A stretch of 64,000 nucleotides of DNA from Legionella anisa (GCF_001467525.1 NZ_LNXS01000006.1:1-64000); one strand, 5' to 3'. Counted from the first letter of the stretch, positions 24,885-37,400 are shown. Made by a program: numbers and translations. Notes: generated from the letters alone by a model not told the origin.

Positions 24885-27035
24885 ATGGATTTTTATAGGT
24901 GGATTTTTTCTAGTCAAGGATGCTTTGTGCGTTTTCTATTCCCTATCAGTTTGTTCTTAAGCGCTGTTCTTTTGTTTAGCATTCAACCTATGGTTGCTAA
25001 ATCTTTATTACCTGTTTATGGGGGAACACCTGCAGTTTGGACTGTATGCATGCTTTTTTTTCAGGCTATATTGCTATTTGCTTATGGATATGCCGCAGTG
25101 CTTGGTTTTTTTAATAAACCAAGTGTATGGCGATTGACGCACGCCACACTCGTCTTCTTGAGTTTTATTGTGTTACCTCTTGTATTTCAACCCTTGATAC
25201 TTCATGAATCACCTGAATGGAGCATTTTATCTAATTTATTTACCCAATTGGGGTTACCCTTAATTGTTATTGGTGCCTCAGCACCTTTATTACAATTTGC
25301 ATACAGTCAGACTAAGGAAAAAGGCGCTGGAGATCCTTACTTTTTATATGCTGCTTCTAACCTAGGTAGTCTCTTATCTTTATTACTTTACCCTTGGGTC
25401 ATCGAACGTTTTATTGGCTTAAAAAATCAATTTTTTTTATGGAACATAGTTTATGTAATTTATCTGGTTCTGTTGTTTTTTATTCTCATTTCTAATCGTT
25501 ATCAACCGCTGGAAAAACAAAATGAACTCGCTGCAGTTTGGTCTTGGCAGAAAATACTGTATTGGATTTTTTTAAGTTTTGCTCCATGCAGTTTAATGCT
25601 GGGAGTGACTTTGTATATTACTACAGATATCGCGGCCACACCTTTATTTTGGGTGTTGCCCTTGGCTTTGTATCTGCTTACTTTTGTGCTTGTATTCACT
25701 AACAAACCCTTGATTTCATTTTCATGGATAGCCAGAAATGCTGTATTTTTTCTCATTTTTCCGATTATTGGTTTTATTTTAAATGCAGGACAAATAAAGG
25801 CTTGGCAGGGTATTTTGTTTCATTTGTCGAGTTTCTTCATGTTGGCATTGCTGTGCCATAGTCAGTTATTTTTAAGCAGGCCTAAGCCACAGTCCCTTAC
25901 GTTATTTTATTTTTGCTTAGCTCTTGGGGGGGTACTGGCGGGTGTGTTCAATGGAGTTTTAGCACCACGTTGGTTCAACCAGATTTATGAGTATCCTTTA
26001 GCAATCTTACTAAGTCTTTTTGCTTTGCCGCAATTGTCAAGAAAGTATGGTTGGTGGGTCCCTGTGGTTGTTCTGATTCTTATGCTGTTGCATTACAGCA
26101 TTAATGCTATCCATTGGCCTAAAGGTTTTTCATCTTTCCAGATCTGCGCTATTTTGGCATTAATTGTCATAGTTATCTGGCAAGAAAGTAAAGCCAGCTT
26201 GATTTTATCGTTATTCATTTTATTTGGGTTTATTTTTTCACCACTATTACAAAATGATTCAATTTTAATGCAAATACGCAATTTTTATGGGGTAAAAAAA
26301 GTAATAGACAAACAAGGAACACATGTCTTAATCAATCAGTCTACAGTGCATGGATTGCAAGCTACAGGAGAGAAAAAACCTGCTGGACTGACTTCTTATT
26401 ATGGCGCGGTTAAACCCCTGGTGGGGGCCATGCAACAAAAATGGAGCTCTTTATCAGTAACAATTATTGGCTTAGGTATTGGTACTATGATCTGCCAATT
26501 TCGAAAAGAAGATCAAATTAAAGTCATTGAGATTGATAATCAAGTTATTGATCTCGCAAAAAATCCTCAATTATTTACCTACTTACGTGATTGTCCGCCG
26601 CGTGTGACCATTATGAAAAATGATGGAAGATTGGCTGTAGAACAATTACCGGATCATTCCCAAAACTTATTGGTCATTGATGCTTTTAGTTCAGATGCAA
26701 TTCCTGTGCATTTATTAACTCTTGAAGCATTTACTTTATATCAACAAAAAATTACCGAAGACGGGGGTATATTGATTCATTTAAGTAATCGGCATATGAA
26801 ATTATTACCTGTGATCAATGCTGCTGGTAGGTCTTTGGAGTTGATGGTGCTTTATTTAAATAATAAAGGTATTCTGTCATTAGGTCAGTTTGATTCTCAG
26901 TGGGCTTTTTTGACTTCTAATGAAAATCTGGCTTTTCAAATTATAAAAGAGGCTCGTTGGCACTTTAATACAAGCGACGAGCAGTTTTTATGGACTGATG
27001 ATTATTCGAACTTAATCCCATTATTCAAATGGTAG
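24885..27035 (+). CDS. Membrane protein fused to a spermidine-synthase-like domain
   Basis: The protein of about 716 residues has a polytopic N-terminal half (about residues 10-470, roughly twelve membrane segments, with SIQPMVAKSLLPVYGGTPAVWT near the start). The C-terminal Rossmann methyltransferase-fold domain (about 510-716) resembles polyamine synthases: VTIIGLGIGTM, IEIDNQVIDLA, VTIMKNDGR and LLVIDAFSSDAIPVHL. Proteins of this architecture are widespread in proteobacteria; whether they make aminopropyl compounds is not established. The DAFSSDAIP motif keeps the aspartate used by aminopropyltransferases. A TTG start at 24858 is possible but the ATG at 24885 is likelier. The TAG stop is the first three bases of a MITE-like element. 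Confidence 0.83.
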   Translation: MDFYRWIFSSQGCFVRFLFPISLFLSAVLLFSIQPMVAKSLLPVYGGTPAVWTVCMLFFQAILLFAYGYAAVLGFFNKPSVWRLTHATLVFLSFIVLPLVFQPLILHESPEWSILSNLFTQLGLPLIVIGASAPLLQFAYSQTKEKGAGDPYFLYAASNLGSLLSLLLYPWVIERFIGLKNQFFLWNIVYVIYLVLLFFILISNRYQPLEKQNELAAVWSWQKILYWIFLSFAPCSLMLGVTLYITTDIAATPLFWVLPLALYLLTFVLVFTNKPLISFSWIARNAVFFLIFPIIGFILNAGQIKAWQGILFHLSSFFMLALLCHSQLFLSRPKPQSLTLFYFCLALGGVLAGVFNGVLAPRWFNQIYEYPLAILLSLFALPQLSRKYGWWVPVVVLILMLLHYSINAIHWPKGFSSFQICAILALIVIVIWQESKASLILSLFILFGFIFSPLLQNDSILMQIRNFYGVKKVIDKQGTHVLINQSTVHGLQATGEKKPAGLTSYYGAVKPLVGAMQQKWSSLSVTIIGLGIGTMICQFRKEDQIKVIEIDNQVIDLAKNPQLFTYLRDCPPRVTIMKNDGRLAVEQLPDHSQNLLVIDAFSSDAIPVHLLTLEAFTLYQQKITEDGGILIHLSNRHMKLLPVINAAGRSLELMVLYLNNKGILSLGQFDSQWAFLTSNENLAFQIIKEARWHFNTSDEQFLWTDDYSNLIPLFKW

Positions 27036-27177
27036 GGTCTGTTTACATTTCTACTATCTTGGCCAAAATCGTTTGATTTTCTGTGCTCCGATGCTCACAT
27101 ACTTCGTGTATGCTGCGCTTCGGTGCTCGAAAATCAAACGATTTTGACTCAAGCTAGCGAAATATAAACAGACCCTA
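27033..27177. repeat. MITE-like palindromic element, full copy 1
   Basis: The 145-bp element has inverted ends TAGGGTCTGTTTACATTTC and GAAATATAAACAGACCCTA and an interior palindrome (AAAATCGTTTGATTTTC and its inverse, with a central ACTTCGTGTATG loop). It matches the element at 60319-60463 along its whole length, has no open frame, and its left end supplies the TAG stop of the preceding gene. Confidence 0.85.
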
Positions 27178-27203
27178 ACAAAGAGCTAAGTGGTAATTTT
27201 ATC

Positions 27204-27283
27204 GTAGCCTGGGTGAAGGCGTAAGCCGTAACCCGGGGAAATATACGGCAAACCCGGGTTTCGCTGCGCTTCACCCAGGCTAC
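27204..27283. repeat. GTAGCCTGGGTG-family palindrome, extended copy
   Basis: The copy runs from GTAGCCTGGGTGAAGGCG to GCTTCACCCAGGCTAC and contains two AACCCGGG boxes flanking AAATATACGG. It sits between the MITE-like element and the parE terminus. Confidence 0.85.
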
Positions 27284-27317
27284 GTGATAGGAGGTTAAGA
27301 TGTGAATCCAATGAATG

Positions 27318-29201
27318 TTAAACTTCAGCTAAATTTCCTTTAGACTCCAACCAGACTTTTCTGTCGCTTGCTCGTTTTTTATTTAACATCATATCCATAA
27401 TTGCTTCAGCTCCTTCCTCATCATCCATGGTTAATTGAACCAAGCGTCTGGTATTGGGATCCATGGTTGTTTCACGTAATTGTATCGGATTCATTTCACC
27501 CAAGCCTTTGAAGCGCTGAACATTTGCTTTAGCTCGAGTTGTTTGTGTCAAGTGATTGAGGATACGAGTTTTCTCTTCATCATCCAGAGCATAATAAACA
27601 TCTTTGCCTGCATCAATTCGATAAAGTGGAGGCATAGCCACAAATACATGTCCTGCTTGAACCAGTGGTTTAAAATGGCGTAAAAATAAGGCGCAAATCA
27701 ACGTTGCAATGTGTGCTCCATCGGAGTCGGCATCTGCGAGAATGCATAATTTACCGTAACGAAGCCCACTCAGATCAGAAGAACCGGGATCTACCCCAAT
27801 CGCCACGGAAATATCATGAATTTCCTGGGATGCCAAGACTTGTGATGAATCCACTTCCCAGGAATTAAGAATCTTCCCACGCAGGGGCAATATTGCTTGA
27901 AAGTCTTTATTACGTGCTTGTTTTGCTGATCCACCTGCTGAATCACCTTCTACTAAAAATAATTCAGCTTGGCTTAAGTCAGTGAGTAAGCAGTCAGCCA
28001 ATTTACCTGGAAGGGCAGGTCCTTGACTTACTCGCTTGCGTGCTACTTGTTTGGCCTGTCTCAAACGTTTTTGTGCACGGTCTATTGCCAAAGAAGCAAT
28101 TGCTTCACCTTGATTGCGGTGTTGATTGAGCCACAATGCAAACGCATCTTTAACCACATTACTGACAAAGGCTGAAATTTGGCGGGAACTTAAGCGTTCT
28201 TTAGTCTGGCCTGCGAATTGTGGCTCTTTCATCTTAACTGATAATACATACTGGCAGGGCTCCCACAGATCATCTGCGGTAAGTTTTACTCCTCGAGGCA
28301 GTAGATTTCTTAATTCACAAAATTCAGCCATGGCATCAAATAAACCGGATCGTAAGCCATTAACGTGGGTACCGCCTTGAATCGTTGGAATTAAATTCAC
28401 ATAACTTTCACTAAAACCACTGTTTGCTCCATCAGACCAAACCAAAGCCCAGTCAACAGTCGCTTCGTCACTTTTGAATTCGCCTGTAAAGGGTTCTTCA
28501 GGTAAGTACTCTCCATCGGGTAATGATTGATTTAAATAATCAATAAGCCCTTGCTCATAGCACCAATGCATTTCTTCATTACTTGTCTTATTGACAAAAG
28601 TCATGGACAAGCCAGTGCAAAGTACGGCTTTGGCTCTAAGCACATGAGTAAGATGTTTTACTGAAATACGCGTTGTATCAAAATACTTGGCATTGGGCCA
28701 AAAACGGATAATTGTACCTGTATCTCTTTTTTTAGTAAGGCCTGCTTCATTTAATTCACACAATTTATCGCCATTGGCAAATGACATTTGATAAATAATT
28801 CCATTGCGTTTAATGGTGACATCAAGACGATCAGAAAGGGCATTCACTACAGAAACACCTACTCCATGTAATCCACCAGAAAAGCTGTAATTTTTATCAG
28901 AAAACTTACCTCCGGCGTGTAAGCGCGTCATAATGACCTCAACACCACTTAAGCCTAATTGTGGATGTAAATCAACTGGCATACCGCGACCATCATCTTC
29001 TACTTCAATAGAACCATCTTCATGAAGTGTGACACGTATATTGCTTGCAAAGCCTGCCAATACTTCATCCACGCTGTTATCAATCACCTCTTGTGCCAGA
29101 TGATTAGGGCGTGTCGTATCGGTATACATGCCGGGGCGCCGTTGAACAGGCTCCAGTCCACTTAAGACTTCAATTGCTTGGGCAGTATAGTTTTCTGACA
29201 T
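27318..29201 (-). CDS. parE: DNA topoisomerase IV subunit B
   Basis: The 627-residue protein has the GHKL ATPase features of type IIA topoisomerases (EVIDNSVDEVLAG near residue 38, DDGRGMPVD near 69, GGLHGVGVSVVNALS near 110) and the Toprim metal-binding motifs EGDSAGGSAKQARN near residue 418, DADSDGAHI near 497 and RFKGLGEMNP near 560. The length and the absence of the GyrB-specific insertion fit ParE rather than GyrB. It forms the ParC2-ParE2 enzyme that decatenates daughter chromosomes in the cytosol. parC is not in this window. The ATG gives the usual short N-terminus (MSENYTAQAIEVLSGLEPV). Confidence 0.96.
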   Translation of the reverse strand: MSENYTAQAIEVLSGLEPVQRRPGMYTDTTRPNHLAQEVIDNSVDEVLAGFASNIRVTLHEDGSIEVEDDGRGMPVDLHPQLGLSGVEVIMTRLHAGGKFSDKNYSFSGGLHGVGVSVVNALSDRLDVTIKRNGIIYQMSFANGDKLCELNEAGLTKKRDTGTIIRFWPNAKYFDTTRISVKHLTHVLRAKAVLCTGLSMTFVNKTSNEEMHWCYEQGLIDYLNQSLPDGEYLPEEPFTGEFKSDEATVDWALVWSDGANSGFSESYVNLIPTIQGGTHVNGLRSGLFDAMAEFCELRNLLPRGVKLTADDLWEPCQYVLSVKMKEPQFAGQTKERLSSRQISAFVSNVVKDAFALWLNQHRNQGEAIASLAIDRAQKRLRQAKQVARKRVSQGPALPGKLADCLLTDLSQAELFLVEGDSAGGSAKQARNKDFQAILPLRGKILNSWEVDSSQVLASQEIHDISVAIGVDPGSSDLSGLRYGKLCILADADSDGAHIATLICALFLRHFKPLVQAGHVFVAMPPLYRIDAGKDVYYALDDEEKTRILNHLTQTTRAKANVQRFKGLGEMNPIQLRETTMDPNTRRLVQLTMDDEEGAEAIMDMMLNKKRASDRKVWLESKGNLAEV

Positions 29202-29290
29202 GGGTATTTCTCAAATAAAAGTTAGGTTTATTTTACCATATATTATGATACAGTAGACCAAAGACGCATATTCCTTTTATAAATCTATTA

Positions 29291-29394
29291 TAAAGAGCCC
29301 CTGCTCTGCAAGCAGAAGAAGATCAGAAGGTCGTCACTGAACCCTGGATTTGGGGCGTCTAGGGTAGTGTTTCATCAAGCGAAACAGAAAACAT
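29291..29394 (+). other. Structured leader of the ABC ATPase gene (weak)
   Basis: GCCCC (29297-29301) can pair with GGGGC (29352-29356), enclosing a CTGC/GCAG hairpin (29301-29315). The layout recalls a folded leader RNA, but it matches no riboswitch class that I know and is not a tRNA. Confidence 0.25.
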
Positions 29395-31209
29395 ATGCAA
29401 AAAAATAGTGTTGAAATTCATCAATTGTCTGTAGCTTTTCAAAATCACCATAAAACGGTATCTGCTTTGGATGAAGTCAGTTTTAGTTTACATCCTGGTG
29501 AAACCTTGGTTTTATTAGGAGAGTCAGGTTGTGGTAAGTCCTTAACTTCTTTGGCATTAATGCGTTTGTTACCAAAATCCGGTGTTTATGGAATGGATAG
29601 CCTCATTCATATGGATGGACAAGACATTCTGGATTTACCGGAGCAGATGATGCGGCAATTGAGAGGCCGCAAGATTGCAATGATTTTCCAAGAGCCAATG
29701 ACGGCACTTAATCCGGTGATGACTATAGGAGAACAATTGACAGAAGCTTTGGTAAAATGTAACTCCTTTAACAAGCAAGAGCTGCAAGAGGCATTATTAT
29801 CCTTGCTTCATGAGGTGGAAATGCCTCAACCAGAAGTTAAAATCCATCAATATCCACATCAATTGTCCGGTGGACAGAAACAACGCGTAGTCATTGCTAT
29901 GGCTTTGGCTTGTAAACCCGATGTTTTAGTTGCTGATGAGCCAACAACCGCTTTGGATGTTACAATCCAGGCTCAAATCCTTGCATTACTCAAAAAAGTA
30001 CAAAAAAACCATCAGATGAGTTTACTGCTCATTACCCATGATCTAGGGGTACTTAGAGCTATGGCATCTCGAGTATGTGTGATGTATGCAGGGCAAGTGG
30101 TAGCGCAATCTTCTGTTGATGATTTTTTTTCACGAATAAAGCAGCATCCCTATGTACAGCAGTTGTTGGCTTCTGTGCCTTCTTTCGCAAAACGTGAGGA
30201 ACGGTTGTCGGTAATTCGAGGGTTTGTACCTTCGTTAGAGGAAATGCCTTCAGGTTGTCGTTTTCACCCACGGTGTATGTATGCATTTGAGCGTTGTCCA
30301 GTAGAAGAGCCGCAATTACAAGAACAAAGTGGTCGATTGGTACGATGTCATTTATATCCTGACTTAGATGAACTACCTCCTTTGCAAAAAAATAAAATAG
30401 CCTGGGATGTTGCATCTTCTGAAGCAAGAACAATACTCACAGTGAGGAATTTATCTGTTGGGTTTATCCAGAAAAAAGGAGTATTCAGCCGCCATAAAGT
30501 TATATTTAAAGCAGTTGATGGTCTTTCATTTCGTTTGCAGCAAGGAAAAACCTTAGCTTTGGTAGGTGAATCAGGATGTGGAAAAACTACGGCCAGTCGT
30601 GCTTTGTTGCGTTTATTGCCTATTTCTGGAGGCGAAATACATTATAAAGAATACGATGTGCTGGCATTAAAAGGACGCCCATTAAGAGAATACAGAAAAA
30701 AAGTACAAATTATTTTCCAAGATCCTTTTTCATCGATGAATCCACGAATGACAGTAGGAGAAATAATAGCCGAGGGCATGCATGCCCAGGGGATGAAACG
30801 TACTGTAATTAACCTAAGGCAAAAGGAATTGTTAAACCAGGTCAACTTGCCTAGCAATAGTTTACAACGTTATCCGCATCAATTTTCCGGTGGCCAAAGA
30901 CAACGAATTTGCATCGCGCGCGCTTTGGCAACAGAACCAGATGTTTTGATTTGTGATGAACCAACGAGTGCTTTAGATGTTTCTGTGCAGGCACAAATTC
31001 TCAATTTATTAAAGGAATTACAGCAGGAAACGGGTATTTCTTATTTATTTATTACCCATAATATGGGAGTAGTCTCCTATATTGCTGATGAAGTGCTCGT
31101 GATGAAGAATGGAGTAGGCGTTGAGTTTGGAAGTTGCGAATCCCTTTTTAAAAATCCTAAAGAAGCGTATACACAGCAACTTTTAAATGCTGTTTTAGAT
31201 GTTTTTTAA
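29395..31209 (+). CDS. Peptide ABC transporter ATPase with two nucleotide-binding domains (YejF-like)
   Basis: The 604-residue protein contains two complete ABC cassettes. The first has GESGCGKS near residue 42, LSGGQKQRV near 160 and ADEPTTALD near 181. The second has GESGCGKTT near 390, FSGGQRQRI near 498 and CDEPTSALD near 519. A Cys-rich oligopeptide-transporter tail ([16 protein letters not shown], about 284-299) closes the first cassette. The architecture matches YejF/GsiA-type ATPases that energise uptake of small peptides or peptide-like antibiotics. No permease or binding-protein genes lie next to it here, so its membrane partners must be encoded elsewhere. The gene stands alone on the plus strand, divergent from parE. 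Confidence 0.9.
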   Translation: MQKNSVEIHQLSVAFQNHHKTVSALDEVSFSLHPGETLVLLGESGCGKSLTSLALMRLLPKSGVYGMDSLIHMDGQDILDLPEQMMRQLRGRKIAMIFQEPMTALNPVMTIGEQLTEALVKCNSFNKQELQEALLSLLHEVEMPQPEVKIHQYPHQLSGGQKQRVVIAMALACKPDVLVADEPTTALDVTIQAQILALLKKVQKNHQMSLLLITHDLGVLRAMASRVCVMYAGQVVAQSSVDDFFSRIKQHPYVQQLLASVPSFAKREERLSVIRGFVPSLEEMPSGCRFHPRCMYAFERCPVEEPQLQEQSGRLVRCHLYPDLDELPPLQKNKIAWDVASSEARTILTVRNLSVGFIQKKGVFSRHKVIFKAVDGLSFRLQQGKTLALVGESGCGKTTASRALLRLLPISGGEIHYKEYDVLALKGRPLREYRKKVQIIFQDPFSSMNPRMTVGEIIAEGMHAQGMKRTVINLRQKELLNQVNLPSNSLQRYPHQFSGGQRQRICIARALATEPDVLICDEPTSALDVSVQAQILNLLKELQQETGISYLFITHNMGVVSYIADEVLVMKNGVGVEFGSCESLFKNPKEAYTQQLLNAVLDVF

Positions 31210-31309
31210 TCAAAATTTCAAGTTACTACGAACTATCTTTTTCATATTTTATTCATTAAAAATGTGATATATTTGCGCACTATTTGGATAATAAAGTCTT
31301 AGTATTATT

Positions 31310-31476
31310 ATCCTGGAAAAAGCAGTTGAAGCCTACTGCGCAAGCTAAAGGTACCGAATCTACCAGATCTTTTTGAATTTTCACTCACTGCAGCTTTTGC
31401 GAAAAAATTCAAAAAAATCCAACATCTTCAGCACCTTTGGTTTACTCGCTATGGCCCCAACTACTTTTCCCAGGAT
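31310..31476. repeat. 167-bp imperfect palindrome upstream of the giant gene
   Basis: The ends ATCCTGGAAAAAGCAGTTG and, inverted, ATCCTGGGAAAAGTAGTTG match closely. Similarity continues inward through AAAGGTACCGAA against AAAGGTGCTGAA and TTTTTGAATTTT against TTTTTGAATTTTT, so nearly the whole element can fold into one long hairpin. It carries no open frame and ends about 21 bases before the ATG of the 2883-residue gene. No second copy was seen here. Confidence 0.75.
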
Positions 31477-31497
31477 TTATTTGGGGGACATGGTTGT

Positions 31498-34400
31498 ATG
31501 AGAATCGCTGTGGGCAAAGATAATTTTAATAATATCAAGGATTTTATCACCTATTTGGAAGCTACCTTCGAGCAAGATAAGTTGGTTACTGAAGAAGTTA
31601 CTCTATCTTTGGAATGTGATGGGTTAATCCAAGAAGAGTTTGATGAATTGGTTGAATTTCTTTTAAAACCAGAACGCCCCAGACTTTATAAATTCAATTT
31701 TCCTCCCCAGCAGGAGCAATATCAATCGCCTTTCGACAATGTCTATCTAATGGGTAAACGACAAAAATTTTCTCTTGAATTCCAGCAGCAGGTGGAGTTA
31801 CCTGGCTTACCCATTTCTTTTCAACCCCCCATCAATAAAATACGAAAAACGAAAAAGAATTGGATTGAGGGGACAAAAGGCCCCAGCATTAGTCTACAAC
31901 TGCAATATCAGATTCAATCCCAGCAGGGACCCCATCAATCGGAGCGACTCCAAAAGGCAACTCAGAGAAAACGAAAAGAGGAGCTGGTCGTAGGTGCTGT
32001 TGTTGAAGCAGAAAAAATACCCTCGGAAGACTTGGGCGAGTTAGTTGATCGTGCCAGTTTAGGTAGTAAGAAGTGGCTGAGCTTTCTAAAAAAGCAATTG
32101 AATCCAAATCAACTCGCCACATCTGAAAAACTATTACTTTCCATCTGGGATAGGCTGGTTGGTGAAGGTGCCAATCAAGTTAAGGCGCTGGATAGGAAAA
32201 TTACCCATGTGCAGGCAGCAGCCATGGAAAAAATTATCCGAAATTTTCCTGAGTTTTCTTATGGCGTGCTTTTTGAAAATTTACCAGCGGGATTTTATCT
32301 AAAACAAACTCAGGATGGCAAAAACGTATTGTGCTTTAGTGAAGCACCAGAACATCAACATCTCGAACAAATAAATCCTTTGACGCTCATTCCTGAATTT
32401 TCTCCGGTAAATGCCCGCAATATTGTTGGCTCATACCACCAATTTAGATTCTTGAAAAAAAATTCTGAAAATGTGGGGCGTTATAAAGCTGAATTTAATT
32501 ATCTAATGAGTAGAAAGTGCACACCGGAACGTCGTCAAGAAGCTTTTGTTTTTTTCTTGTCTGCGTTGACAGAAAATGATGCGCCAAAATTGCAGCGGAT
32601 AAAAAGATTATTACAGACAATACCCTTATCTGACCTTAACTATCGTAGTCTGGCTCAAGTGTTAATTCATGCTGGAGCTGATGGTGTTTTACTTTTATTG
32701 CAACAACTTAAGACCTTACACGATAAGAATCTTTTTAAAGATTTTAATGAGATGTTTCTGGATAAACCAGAAAATTATCTCGCATTAACGTCAGCTCAAG
32801 GTTTTGCAAACCTTAAAAAGTTGAGTGAATTAAATAGTGAACAGAGAACTTGGTGGAATTCTTTAGTTGCACAACATAAAGCATCGGGTTCCCGTACAGA
32901 GTTTAATGAGTTATTTGCTGCTTATGATTATTTTCTGAGACAGCTGGAAAACAAGAACCTGAAGTTACCTTTATCCTGTCCCTTAAAAAATATCAGACAC
33001 CTGAAACCCGCATTAGATCGCTTATTGTTTATCATAAACAACAGCAGCGATCCAGAAGAGCAGCTTACGTGTCTTGATGGATTGGATTTTGAGGCCTATG
33101 GCGCTTACTATGCCAGTCGTTATAACAGGTATAAGTTATTATCGCGGCACATGAATTTAAGGCCCAACGTTCATGAAGAGGCTCTTGATTATACGGTTCC
33201 TGCGATGCCGAATGAAATGCGTGCATGGTTAGCCCGTTTGGATGATTCATACGGAGAGATTATATCCCGGTTTTATCGTTTTATCGGCGAGCAGGAATGG
33301 GCATTTACACTGGATGTATATCAAAAAATCGAACAGGAAATTAGTAGCAATCAAAAGCTGAATAAGCAGAATAAAGTATTATTTCTCAGTATAGTTGCTT
33401 TGATAACTTCGGGGCAACGTGCTTGCACTAAAACCGAAGATCCCTATACCCAAGTTAAGAATTTACTAAGCCAATTCATTACAATAACTGAGGACTTTGA
33501 CGAGCATTTAAACAGTCAATTGTCGACAGTACTTCTTGCTTTTTTGGGATCACTGGAGCAGTGTCGTTGGGAATCAATGCCCACTGCAGATGAGTTGAAT
33601 AAGCTTATTGATGTCTTATTGCCTATGCAAAAAGCAAAAGCCCCGGAGTTAGCACGACATGATTTTCTGGATATGAGTTCGCTTACTTTGAAATTCATAG
33701 GTGAATATAACAATGTGGCATCAATCGTTATCGATAATTATCAAAGACGTTTTGCCATAGAGCAGACAAAGACTGTTCCTATTCAGAAATTTGCTTTGCC
33801 AATTTTGCTAAAGCATTTGGTTACTCCTTCTAAACTGAATCAATTTTTGCCTGATCTCTTTCACGATCAACCCGAGTCACTTTCTCAGTTTATGGTACTC
33901 TTTTCATTATTTAACGATGAAATACCGGAAGGTACCGGACATGATAAAGACGATAGTGAATTTGAGACAAAAATAAAAAACCTAGCACAAGCGGTACATG
34001 ACATGCAGCCTGAACGTAGGGGACAGTTATTATCAATTCTTGCTGAGATTAATATAGAAGCTTCTTATCGCCTGCCCTCCCTGGAGCAACTGATAAAAAC
34101 TGTGGATTCAGTGGCAAAGGCAGAAGCGAAATTAGGTGTACTGCCAAGTGTTGAAAATCAAAAAGCAGGTATTCTTGAAATTATTCGTGCTGAATTACCG
34201 GATCTAAAAATAGGAAAAGATACAGTTAACGAAACAGAAATTAATCTTTTTAGCGTGCTGAGACAAAGTTACGAGGAATGGCAACTCGAAAGTAAACTTG
34301 CAAATTTACCAGAAAAACTAAAAGGATACTTGGAACCCTGGATGGATGCTCATCAAGTGGTATTGTATTATTTGAAAAAGCAACCAATTAACCCCAGAAT

Positions 34401-37400
34401 AGTCTTCGAGTTTTTGGCTGAGGAAGAACAGGAAGTTAAAAATTTATTGGGCAGTAGATGGTTTGCTTGGACTTTATCTGGATTTCCTCAAGAAAAAATA
34501 CAAATGACTCAAGCATTGGGGGCTGAATTTTTTACAAAGAAATCCTACCTGCCTGTGTTGAAATCTAAAATAAAGGCTAGTTGTCAATCCAGCTTAATTG
34601 CTGCTTTAAAGCCATTACAAACAAATCAGGATTTTGATAATTTTCTATTGAAGCAAATTAAAGGATTAAATACGAGTCAACCCATTGACGAATCACTGCA
34701 GGAATATGGTCAGCAATTAGATGTAGTGAATGGCTTAATTAACTCCTTAACACGCATTAAAAACCAGAACAACATTGAGTTTCACCGTTGCATTTCGTTA
34801 TTAACTGATGGAATGAAGTCCATAGCACCTGAAAAGTCTTTTTTAACCGCAATTCAGATGACGAATCTGCTGGATGCTTTGAGTCGAGAAAAACCGTGTT
34901 TCGTCGCATCTCCCTTAGCTATTTTATGCAAAATATTGAACGAAACGCCAAAATATACAGTGGAGCAGTTACGTGATGCTTTAAACGAGGTCACTTATTT
35001 AACAAAGTACCGGGAAGATCTCGGGGAAGAGGTGTATGAAAACTTATTACGTTGTTCATTTACTCATAATTTAACCCAGAAATCCTTATTCCCATTAAAA
35101 GAATTGATGGGATTTAAGTCCTTAACAGATGTAGATGAAAAACATTCCGAAGCTTTGTTCAATGCACTGATTCACGTAATAAAAAAAGCAGATCCGGATG
35201 TTGATGAGCAAATACTTCAAAAAGTCATTGATAAAATCACATCAATTACCCAAGCCAAAACATCGGTAAAGTCGTTGGTACCATTGCTCACTTTATTAAT
35301 AAAAACGTGTACCAAAGGTAGCAAGGCTGAGTTAACTCGTTTTTACAACATAGTCAATAAGTTGGAAGCCACAGAAGATCCGGACTTAAATAATTGGGCA
35401 AAAATATTGCTTGTATTGGGTGAGCATGTAACCGATAAAAACATTCATCAACTATTAGATGTGCTAACAGGGCTTGAATTAAATCAACAATATTTACAGG
35501 AAATTACAACATTGTTTGATTATCCGCCTTACCCAGAGATAGGACCGTTTATCAAAATATTAAATGGGTACGTTCAGGATCTCAGAGCTTATGTTGATGC
35601 ATTTGATAAAGATCCAAAATCAGGGCGTTCCCCTCAAAAAAATGCATTTGATATCGTTCTAAAAGACTCCGAACAAGTTCTTGATGAGCAATTTGAGATC
35701 TCACAAGTGCGACGAGTCATTGCCAACATTAAAGATACTTTTGCAGGAACTTTAAGTAGCCAGGAACAATATGATTTAGCCCAACAAGTTACCTACATCA
35801 ATGCAATAGGAAGAGATAAACCTTTAACTCTGGTTGTAGGTGATGATCCAACGACGAAACACATTAAAGTCTATAAAAATTTAACTAAAGTCAGCCGTGT
35901 TGAGTTGCGTGAATTATCAGATTCATTGATTGCTGCACTAAGAAAACCAGATCTTGAGGCTCATGAGAAGCTAAAAGCCCAATTAAGGTTGCTTGCCGTG
36001 TTGCGGGAACAATATTCCCGGGCTACAGGAAAATTTGTTGATTCCACACAACTTATTGCCATTTTAATGTCATTAAAAAATCAGCAAAGCAACATGCTGA
36101 TGGAAATTGATAATGAGGAAGATAACAGTATTGCAGCTGCATTATTTGCAGTAATGCAATGGGTTAAGGCTGATGGTGGGACAATTGATGTGTGTGCTCC
36201 CAGCCGTGATTTGATGGCTCAAAGTTATAAAGATCATGCCAAAGATTTTTTTACCTCTCTGGGTATTGCTTCAAGTAGTATTGAGATAGGTGCTCCCAAA
36301 GGAACCTATCAAGTGGGGGGGATAAACTATTCCACTATAGGTGACTTAGCGTTATATCGTTCTCGGGCCAAAGCTGAGAATGAAAACTTAACCGCTTACA
36401 AGGCTGGTCATCGTGTATCAAGTAATTTAATTCTTTATGGATCTGATTTTTCAGAATTAGATGAAAGGATTTTATTTAATCTTGCTATCAGGGCCGAGGG
36501 TGATGAGGGTAGTGACAATAATCCTTATGCATGGATTTATTTTTTAGTGAATGAATTTATTGATCAGGAACAATTTAAAATTCTCCATGTGACTCAAGGT
36601 TGGAGCGTGGATCAGGACGTAGACCAGTTAAGAGAATTTTTGTACAGACATGCTCCTACAGGTTTGCATAAAGCACAGTTAAACGTCTTATCAAAGGATA
36701 AATTGAGTGTATGGATTAATTCAGCTATAGCCGCTCAACGATTCGTTGAAGGCGAAGATTTTGTTATTCCACCTTCTGAAACAGCACAGCATTTTGCTAT
36801 TCCCATAAATCAAAAAACGCACCAAAGTGGTTTGACCTTTATGGAGCATCAGTTTTTGCATGCGCGGTTACACATAGCACATCCCGAGTGGGAATTCGTT
36901 ATTCCGCCAGAGATGCGTTTTGTTGATTCTGTTTCAACCAAAGAGTTTATTGATGACTATAAAAAGCAAGGGCGTATTATTAGCATTTCTAGAGCTTTAG
37001 CAAGACAAGATGATTTAGTCGAGCAATGCAGTAAGTTTGATATAGATGTTGCATGTCGAATAGCTTCTGATCAACAAGTAGCCGTAAAACAAACTGCAAA
37101 TAAGGAAGCTCATTTGCACGTGCTTAATGAATCCATCAAGCAAGCAAAAAATGGACAACCTATTGTCATCTTTGCTCGAGACGCTCATGCAGTAGAACTC
37201 CTTGAAGGGAAACTAAAAGCACAGTTTACGGAAAAAAATATTGCCGCATTTAAAGATGCCGGCCAGTCATACGAAAACTGGATAAAAAATCAGTCTGGCC
37301 AGAAAAATACAATAACTGTTGTTACCGCTACACTCGGACGAAAATCCTCTTTTGATACAAAGCATTCAGAAGGGTTTTTGACGATTCAGACTGAGTTGGA

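Noticed and set aside
29291..29394. tRNA-like or riboswitch-like leader
   Set aside because: Only short stems can form; there is no anticodon arm, TpsiC arm or recognisable aptamer core. Kept only as a weak structured-leader note.
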